Both the position numbers and the translations under genes were made by a program. DNA of 64,000 nt from Arthrobacter sp. SW1 (GTDB lineage Bacteria > Actinomycetota > Actinomycetes > Actinomycetales > Micrococcaceae), in the NCBI RefSeq assembly GCF_001766675.1, contig NZ_MJLT01000069.1, positions 62,001 through 126,000 of the forward strand. The letters are read 5' to 3'. The notes under the pieces were generated by a model. That model was given only the letters and a program-made list of their open reading frames with translations. It ran no database searches and was not told the origin of the DNA. Below, one piece after another: positions 59,035-64,000 of the stretch; the first letter of the stretch is position 1; each line of letters opens with the position of its first letter.

Positions 59035-59096
59035 GCGCGAACGTACACTTGGGGCCTTAGATCCGCGAAAACAGGGCCTCAACTGTACGTTCGCGC
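59035..59096. repeat. Long intergenic palindrome, relative of the dispersed element
   Basis: GCGCGAACGTACA (59035-59047) pairs with TGTACGTTCGCGC (59084-59096), and the next 10 positions pair after one mismatch with two G-U pairs, giving arms of about 24. The inner CACTT...GGCC order recalls copies A and B. It begins at the PhzF stop and probably ends that transcript. Confidence 0.8.
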
Positions 59097-59150
59097 AAGC
59101 AGCGAGTGCCGCGGGAATACTTCCGGAGACGCCGTCGTTTGGTGGTATAG

Positions 59151-59162
59151 ATGCAAATGCAT
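59151..59162. promoter_or_regulatory. Inverted repeat near the FMN reductase promoter
   Basis: ATGCA-AA-TGCAT directly follows TATAG (59146-59150), a -10-like stretch, and lies 40 bases before the start codon. A repressor bound here would cover the transcription start. Confidence 0.35.
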
Positions 59163-59201
59163 GTAGTCTGTAACAGAACCATCGAGCACCAGGAGAACGC
59201 C

Positions 59202-59825
59202 ATGGAGACCCGCCGCATCACCGTCCTTTCCGCCGGACTCGGCGTCCCGTCGTCGAGCCGCCTCCTCGCCGACCAGCTCGCCGCCTCGGCGAAGCGCCAG
59301 CTCGGCGAGGCAGGCTACGACGCGCAGGTGGAAGTCATCGAACTGCGCGAGCTCGCCGTGGACATCGCCAACAACTTCGTCACCGGCTACGCAGGCCCGC
59401 GGCTCGCGGAGGTGATCGCCGGCGTCGAGCAGTCCGACGGCATCATCGCCGTCAGCCCCGTCTTCAGCGCCTCCTACAGCGGCCTCTTCAAGTCGTTCAT
59501 CGACGTCCTGGATCCCAAGTCCCTCGACGGCAAGGCCGTGCTGATGGGCGCCACCGGCGGCACGGACCGCCACCAGATGGTGCTGGACTACGCCATGCGA
59601 CCCCTCTTCAGCTACCTGCGCACCCGCATGACGCAGACTTCCGTTTTCGCCGGTCCGCAGGACTGGGGGAACGACGACGGCGGCTCGCCGCTGTCTGCCC
59701 GCGTGGACCGCGCTGCCGGGGAACTGGTGCAGTTGCTGAGCGGCGCGCAGCCGCGCCGGAAGGCCGATCCGATGGAATCCCTGCCGTTCGAGCAGCTTCT
59801 CGCCGGAATTACGGCCGGCCGCTAA
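59202..59825 (+). CDS. NAD(P)H-dependent FMN reductase (CE1759/MsuE type)
   Basis: The 207-residue flavodoxin-like protein has LSAGLGVPSSSRLLADQLAA for the FMN phosphate, SDGIIAVSPVFSASYSGLFKSFIDVL and GATGGTDRHQMVLDYAMRPLFSYL, typical of reductases that feed luciferase-like monooxygenases. AGGAGAACGCC precedes ATG 59202. No partner oxygenase is adjacent. Confidence 0.9.
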   Translation: METRRITVLSAGLGVPSSSRLLADQLAASAKRQLGEAGYDAQVEVIELRELAVDIANNFVTGYAGPRLAEVIAGVEQSDGIIAVSPVFSASYSGLFKSFIDVLDPKSLDGKAVLMGATGGTDRHQMVLDYAMRPLFSYLRTRMTQTSVFAGPQDWGNDDGGSPLSARVDRAAGELVQLLSGAQPRRKADPMESLPFEQLLAGITAGR

Positions 59826-59905
59826 ACCGGCCGCTAAGCGGCCCGCTGGCCGACCCGCAAAGCTGCCCGCCGAACTTTTTCGGACCGCGGATCGTTGAGC
59901 CGGTC

Positions 59906-60241
59906 ATGAAGTGTCCTGTGGATTCAAATGACCTGGTGATGAGCGACCGGAATGGCGTGGAGATCGACTACTGCCCGCAGTGCCGTGGCGTCTGGCTGGA
60001 CCGCGGCGAGCTCGACAAGATCATCGACCGCGCCGCCACCCAGTACGGCGGGCAGGCCGCGCCGCCTGCACCCCAGGCTCCGCCCGCGCAGACCCCGCCG
60101 CCGCTCTACAACCGTGACTACCTCGAGCGCCCCCGCTACGACGATCGGGGCGACCGCAGCTACAACAAGGGCTACGACCGCAACTACGATCCCCGGCGCA
60201 AGAAGAAGGAAAGCTGGCTCGGGGACCTCTTCGACTTCTAA
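59906..60241 (+). CDS. Zinc-ribbon (zf-TFIIB-type) protein with one ligand changed
   Basis: The 111-residue protein has MKCPVDSNDLVMSDRNGVEIDYCPQCRGVWLDRGELDKII, the PF13453-like ribbon. The usual second Cys (CPxC) is Asp6, leaving Cys3, Cys23 and Cys26. A Pro/Ala-rich linker and a Tyr/Arg/Asp-rich tail end in WLGDLFDF. Function is unknown. Confidence 0.88.
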   Translation: MKCPVDSNDLVMSDRNGVEIDYCPQCRGVWLDRGELDKIIDRAATQYGGQAAPPAPQAPPAQTPPPLYNRDYLERPRYDDRGDRSYNKGYDRNYDPRRKKKESWLGDLFDF

Positions 60242-60244
60242 AAC

Positions 60245-60307
60245 CAACGCGGGGTCACTTACGGCCCATGTTCACCCGGAACATGGGCCGTAAGTGACCC
60301 CGCGTTG
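60245..60307. repeat. Dispersed palindromic element, copy B
   Basis: Two perfect 29-bp arms (60245-60273 and 60279-60307) flank a 5-base loop. The outer 25 bp equal copy A (57632-57694). It separates the zinc-ribbon gene from a convergent gene. Confidence 0.92.
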
Positions 60308-60318
60308 CCGGTTTTGGC

Positions 60319-60894
60319 TCAGTCCTCCAGGAGTGCGATGAACTCGCGGGCCTGGTCGAGGGAAATGTCCGAATGGCGCACCAGGGCGAGGGCGGCGGCT
60401 TCGGTTTCGCCGCTCTTGGCCAGTGTGCGGATGCGCCCGTAAATGTCGTCGTTGAGCATGTTGCTGCTCACTTCGCGGATCACGTCGCCCTTGCTGGCGA
60501 TGGCCCGGTAGCGGTACGGGAACCGTTCGGGCTCCTCCTCCTCCGGGAGCAGGTCCGCGGGGGCGGGCTCCGGCTGCCGGAACGGCTGCGGATGTGCTGC
60601 CAAGGCAGCGACCGCGTCCCGCGAGGCCCGCAGCCCTTCGCCGGTGCTGCTGAGGTACAGCTTGATGGCAGCCATCGCCTGGCCCTGGGCGATCAGCGAG
60701 TACAGGCGGCGGTGCTGATCCTCGCTCAGCTTGGCCGCTGATTCACGGGCCAACTCCACGGCGTCCACGGGCGCGGCAGCGGCGTCGTGCTGTGCCCGGC
60801 GTTCTGCGGTGCGGCGGCTCAGGCTGCGGTTGAGCAGCAGGACGGCTACGACCACGGCAACCAGGATGAGGGCCGGGACGATCAGGGATTCCAT
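60319..60894 (-). CDS. Membrane-anchored protein with two L7/L12-like C-terminal motifs
   Basis: The 191-residue protein has one N-terminal membrane helix (residues about 5-22), a charged linker, a helical segment at 63-98 (QGQAMAAIKLYLSSTGEGLRASRDAV) and another at about 162-191 (ETEAAALALVRHSDISLDQAREFI). Both resemble the K..AIK..R..TG..L.EAK motif of the ribosomal L7/L12 C-terminal domain. A Pro/Glu-rich stretch separates them. It follows its paralogue by three bases. Confidence 0.75.
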   Translation of the reverse strand: MESLIVPALILVAVVVAVLLLNRSLSRRTAERRAQHDAAAAPVDAVELARESAAKLSEDQHRRLYSLIAQGQAMAAIKLYLSSTGEGLRASRDAVAALAAHPQPFRQPEPAPADLLPEEEEPERFPYRYRAIASKGDVIREVSSNMLNDDIYGRIRTLAKSGETEAAALALVRHSDISLDQAREFIALLED

Positions 60895-60897
60895 GTA

Positions 60898-61392
60898 TCA
60901 GAGCCGATCTATGTAGTTCTTGGCGGAGAGCAGGTCCGCGCGGGTGTAGTCCCGTAGAAGTTTAATGGCCTGGAGCTTCTGCCCGTTCCTGGCCATGGAT
61001 TGCAGCTGCCGCGCGAAGTCCGGGTTGAGTTGTCCGTTCGGCAGCACTGCCGGGGGAAGCTGCCGCCCGCCGGGTGCGGAAGCACCCGCGGAAGGCGCGC
61101 CGCCAGCAGGAGAGCCCGACGCCGGCACGGCTGCGGGTGCCGGCCGCTGCGGTTGCTGCGTTTGGCTCGGTGCGTGGTTCGCTGCTGTGGTGCGGGCCCG
61201 GGCCGCCAGCGCCGCCTGGACCTGCCGGGCCTGGTGGGCGGCCGAACGCTGTGCGAGTTCCCGCTGGTACCGTTCCGCTTCCGAGATGCCGAAGTCCCTG
61301 GGCTTGAGGGCCTGGCTGAGGGCCCACACCACCAGGCCGAGGATGGCCACCGGGGCCACAAGAATCAGTACGTCCCCCAAGGCGAAGTCCAT
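60898..61392 (-). CDS. Membrane-anchored protein with one L7/L12-like C-terminal motif
   Basis: The 164-residue protein has a membrane helix (about 8-27), a basic helical region (about 30-70), an Ala/Pro/Gly linker and a C-terminal GQKLQAIKLLRDYTRADLLSAKNYI (about 137-161) like the L7/L12 C-terminal domain. It is the first of a two-gene operon with its paralogue. The function is unknown; the motif binds translation factors in L7/L12, so a ribosome link at the membrane is conceivable. Confidence 0.72.
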   Translation of the reverse strand: MDFALGDVLILVAPVAILGLVVWALSQALKPRDFGISEAERYQRELAQRSAAHQARQVQAALAARARTTAANHAPSQTQQPQRPAPAAVPASGSPAGGAPSAGASAPGGRQLPPAVLPNGQLNPDFARQLQSMARNGQKLQAIKLLRDYTRADLLSAKNYIDRL

Positions 61393-62052
61393 GACATGAG
61401 CTTATGCCAGACGCGCTTTATCCACAGCACATTCCCCAGCGGGCATGTGTTTTGAGAGATTGCTGTCGTATTTCCCGGGCATTTGTGGGTCACATCACAA
61501 TCGGAGTATGTTTTTCGCCGTTGAGGTGCTCTTTCGGCTGCCGTCCATGCACGCTCCGGCATCCAAGCTGTGGATGATGGGGGCGGGAAAATACTTTTGT
61601 TCCACACTCTGTTCGCAGTGTTTTCCCAGTTCAGGGGCCGGTTTGTGGAGAAACTATTTCTGTTTCCACAGGGCAATGCACAGGCTGTGCACATGCAGTG
61701 CGTACTTATCCACGGGTTATCCACAGGCTGGGTGGAAACCCGGCTTGGCTCCCCGGAAAAGCGGGGATACCGTGGCTAGGTGCCCCATTTCGGGCACGCG
61801 GATGGCCCTGTTCCAGCCTCCGCAGGATCTCCATGCCACGCCCTTTGCGGCCCCTGTGGATTTCTCTGTGGATAACGCGTGGACAGCTGGGGATATCCGG
61901 ATCTGCCGGTACCGGACGGCGCCGGCGAATTATTGTCGGTGCCCTCCGCAAGGATGCAGGCAACGGCAGATTCCAGGCAGGCCGCCCCGGCTCCGGGGTG
62001 GATCCGGCCTGCCTGAAGCACCCGGCTGCTGCAGTACACATGGAGGACGGCT
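61393..62052. promoter_or_regulatory. DnaA-box cluster in the 660-bp spacer before dnaB
   Basis: The spacer holds no convincing gene. Perfect TTATCCACA boxes lie at 61418-61426 (+), 61717-61725 (+) and 61867-61875 (-). Near matches are TTATCCACG (61706-61714, +), TCATCCACA (61569-61577, -), TTCTCCACA (61644-61652, -) and AAATCCACA (61855-61863, -). It is AT-richer than the coding DNA. It probably binds DnaA to control dnaB, to titrate DnaA, or both. Confidence 0.7.
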
Positions 62053-63435
62053 TTGTCAGTTACGCATCTGGATTCGATTGAGGGCGGTCGCTCTTCAGAG
62101 CTGAGCCGTACGCCTCCGCAGGACATCGCGGCGGAACAGTCGGTCCTCGGCGGCATGATGCTGTCCAAGGACGCCATCGCGGACGTCGTCGAAATCGTCC
62201 GGGGCCATGACTTCTACCGCCCTGCGCACGAGACCATTTACGAAGCGATCATCGATCTCTACGGCCGCGGCGAGCCCGCGGACGCCGTCACGGTGTCGGA
62301 CGAACTGACCAAGCGCGGGGAGATCAACAAGATCGGCGGCCCCGCGTACCTGCACGAGCTCATCCAGACCGTTCCCACGGCAGCCAACGCAGGCTACTAC
62401 GCGGAGATCGTCGCGGAGCGCGCCGTGCTCCGTCGCCTCGTGAATGCGGGCACCAAGATCGTCCAGATGGGCTACGGCCAGGACGGTGAAGTGGAGGACC
62501 TGGTCAACCAGGCCCAGGCCGAGGTGTACGCCGTGGCCGAACGCCGCACTGCCGAGGACTATGTCGCCCTGAAGGACGTCATGGAGTCCACGGTGGATGA
62601 GATCGAAGCCTCGGGCCACCGCGGCGAAGGCATGACCGGCGTCCCCACCGGCTTCTACGAGCTGGACGAGCTCACCCATGGCCTCCACCCGGGGCAGATG
62701 ATCGTCATCGCGGCCCGTCCCGCCGTCGGTAAGTCCACCTTCGCGCTGGACTTCGCACGCTCGGCAGCCATCAAGAACAACCTCGCCACCGTCATGTTCT
62801 CCCTCGAAATGGGCCGGAACGAGATCGCGATGCGTCTGCTGTCCGCCGAGGCCACCATCAGCCTCCAGGATCTCCGCAAGGGCACCATCAAGGACGAACA
62901 GTGGTCCAAGATCGCCACCACCATGGGCCGCATGAATGACGCCCCGCTGTTCATTGACGACAGCCCCAACATGTCGCTCATGGAAATCCGCGCCAAGTGC
63001 CGCCGCCTCAAGCAGCAGCATGACCTCAAGCTGGTGGTCCTGGACTATCTGCAGCTGATGAGCTCCGGCAAGCGCGTGGAATCCCGCCAGCAGGAAGTCT
63101 CCGAGTTCTCGCGTGCCTTGAAGCTGCTGGCCAAGGAACTCCAGGTACCGGTCATCGCGCTGTCCCAGCTGAACCGTGGTTCCGAACAGCGCCAGGACAA
63201 GCGCCCCATGGTCTCGGACCTGCGTGAATCCGGCTCCATCGAACAGGACGCGGACATGGTCATCCTGCTGCACCGTGAAGATGTCTACGACAAAGAATCA
63301 CCGCGCGCCGGCGAGGCCGACATCCTGGTGGCCAAGCACCGTAACGGCCCCACCAAGGACATCGTGGTCGCCTTCCAGGGCCACTACTCCCGCTTTGCCA
63401 ACATGGCGGGCGAAACGGGCGGCGGCGGCTTCTAG
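62053..63435 (+). CDS. dnaB: Replicative DNA helicase
   Basis: The 460-residue helicase has the DnaB N-terminal domain (AAEQSVLGGMMLSKDAIADV) and RecA-like core with Walker A ARPAVGKST, SLEMGRNEIAMRL, Walker B LVVLDYLQLM and LSQLNRGSEQR. TTG 62053 is chosen because GGAGG lies seven bases upstream and no ATG or GTG fits. There is no intein. It unwinds DNA at the fork. Confidence 0.97.
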   Translation: MSVTHLDSIEGGRSSELSRTPPQDIAAEQSVLGGMMLSKDAIADVVEIVRGHDFYRPAHETIYEAIIDLYGRGEPADAVTVSDELTKRGEINKIGGPAYLHELIQTVPTAANAGYYAEIVAERAVLRRLVNAGTKIVQMGYGQDGEVEDLVNQAQAEVYAVAERRTAEDYVALKDVMESTVDEIEASGHRGEGMTGVPTGFYELDELTHGLHPGQMIVIAARPAVGKSTFALDFARSAAIKNNLATVMFSLEMGRNEIAMRLLSAEATISLQDLRKGTIKDEQWSKIATTMGRMNDAPLFIDDSPNMSLMEIRAKCRRLKQQHDLKLVVLDYLQLMSSGKRVESRQQEVSEFSRALKLLAKELQVPVIALSQLNRGSEQRQDKRPMVSDLRESGSIEQDADMVILLHREDVYDKESPRAGEADILVAKHRNGPTKDIVVAFQGHYSRFANMAGETGGGGF

Positions 63436-63455
63436 GAGCGGCGGCTTCTAGGAGC
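63424..63455. repeat. 16-bp tandem duplication at the dnaB stop
   Basis: GGCGGCTTCTAGGAGC occurs twice in a row (63424-63439 and 63440-63455). The first copy supplies the dnaB stop TAG, the second the convergent thioesterase stop; CTAG reads as a stop on both strands. Confidence 0.93.
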
Positions 63456-64000
63456 GCGGGGCGCGCGCCCGGATCTCCAGCAGCTCGCGGGCGTGGGCGT
63501 GCAGCCGCTTATCCTCCTCGCTGACCGGAACCCACTGCGGCACGGGCACGGAGGTCCCGGTTTCGTCGCGCGCCACCATGACGGTGAGGCAGTACGTCGT
63601 GAGGTTCATTTCGCGGCTCTTCGGGCTGCCGGAACGCACGTGGACCGCGATGTGCATGCCCTTGTTGCCGGTGTAGACCAGGCGGGCCTCCACTTCCACG
63701 ACGTCGCCGATCAGCAGTGGCCGGTAGAAGCGCACGCCGCCGGAAAACACGGCCACGGTGTCGCGGCCGCAGTACCGGGAGGCGCAGACGTAGGCGGCCT
63801 CGTCGATCCATTTCATGACGATGCCGCCGTGCACCTTGCCGCCCCAGTTCACGTCGGTGGGGGATGCCATGAACCGCAGCACCACGCGCTCGGCGGTCCC
63901 GGCGTCGGTGTATTCCTGGGCGTTCATGGCTTCGACGATCTGCTCGCGCACGGCGATCCGCGCCAGGGCGCTGTCCCGCTGCTCGATCTCGGCCGGCGTC
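63448..64000 (-). CDS. Acyl-CoA thioesterase (hotdog fold), 5' end possibly outside window
   Basis: The frame has the hotdog pattern VNWGGKVHGGIVMKWIDEAAYVCASRY and VRFYRPLLIGDVVEVEARLVYTGNKGMHIAVHV of YciA/BACH-type acyl-CoA thioesterases. GTG 63951 and ATG 63927 are possible starts, but the frame stays open and coding-like to the right edge, so the start may be outside. It hydrolyses acyl-CoA to acid and CoA. Confidence 0.85.
   Translation of the reverse strand, partial: TPAEIEQRDSALARIAVREQIVEAMNAQEYTDAGTAERVVLRFMASPTDVNWGGKVHGGIVMKWIDEAAYVCASRYCGRDTVAVFSGGVRFYRPLLIGDVVEVEARLVYTGNKGMHIAVHVRSGSPKSREMNLTTYCLTVMVARDETGTSVPVPQWVPVSEEDKRLHAHARELLEIRARAPRS

Noticed and set aside
57632..60307. 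The palindromic repeats as a CRISPR array or as transposon ends
   Set aside because: There are only two exact copies far apart, no regular spacing, no cas gene, no transposase, and each copy is a self-contained hairpin.
61393..62052. The DnaA-box region as the chromosomal origin
   Set aside because: dnaA, dnaN and the other usual oriC neighbours are not adjacent, so a regulatory or titration role is more likely.
61445..62104. Open frames in the spacer before dnaB
   Set aside because: They lack coding bias, motifs and ribosome-binding sites, and they run through the DnaA boxes and the dnaB start.

Overview
The window is high-GC, gene-dense actinobacterial DNA. Protein sequence, gene order and codon bias fit the family Micrococcaceae (Arthrobacter, Pseudarthrobacter or Paenarthrobacter type). 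The best anchors are the rpsF-ssb-rpsR-rplI operon followed by dnaB, an order typical of the replication-origin half of actinobacterial chromosomes. Many genes overlap by ATGA or GTGA, and GTG or TTG starts are common. This assignment is by eye; no database search was run.

Layout. 1-931: an oxidoreductase gene cut by the window edge, divergent from its HxlR-type regulator. 962-4938: an ABC exporter (HrtBA-like) divergent from a two-component system (ChrSA-like), with an 18-bp perfect palindrome between them. 5083-8889: a secreted GH31 glycosidase. 9112-10527: an orphan PoNe-type immunity protein with an extra C-terminal domain. 10580-15150: a zinc operon (znuACB, a COG0523 metallochaperone and a WD40-like protein) behind a 31-bp perfect Zur/Fur-type palindrome. 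15282-18209: NAD-dependent formate dehydrogenase, LysR regulator and HPP membrane protein. 18259-20277: a penicillin-binding lipoprotein. 20289-22649: a small AT-richer island bounded by 43-bp direct repeats of the 3' end of an arsR gene, followed by arsR and its MFS partner.

24405-30884: a catabolic cluster of unknown substrate (LysR, MHS-family transporter, M20 N-carbamoyl hydrolase, amidase, FAD monooxygenase). 30985-34155: a PepSY membrane protein and an ABC-F ATPase. 34160-40976: a polyol operon (binding protein, two permeases, zinc dehydrogenase, xylulokinase) divergent from an AraC regulator. 41002-43380: sugar acetyltransferase, TetR and MFS exporter behind a palindrome. 43313-50654: phospholipid phosphatases, a PAP2-lipid kinase fusion, and an ABC exporter followed by a second two-component system. 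51314-55559: intradiol dioxygenase-like lipoprotein, M18 aminopeptidase, small membrane proteins, tRNA-Leu(GAG) and YnfA.

55734-64000: rpsF (with a candidate S6:S18 leader that could mask the ribosome-binding site), ssb, a cysteine-free S18, rplI; then PhzF, an FMN reductase and two membrane-anchored proteins with L7/L12-like C-terminal motifs. A 660-bp non-coding stretch with three perfect DnaA boxes and several near-matches precedes dnaB. The last gene is a thioesterase cut by the window end.

The items most worth following up are the island with att-like repeats, the orphan PoNe immunity gene, the L7/L12-like membrane pair, the DnaA-box cluster before dnaB, the WD40 protein inside the zinc operon, and a family of long intergenic palindromes (57632-57694, 59035-59096, 60245-60307).
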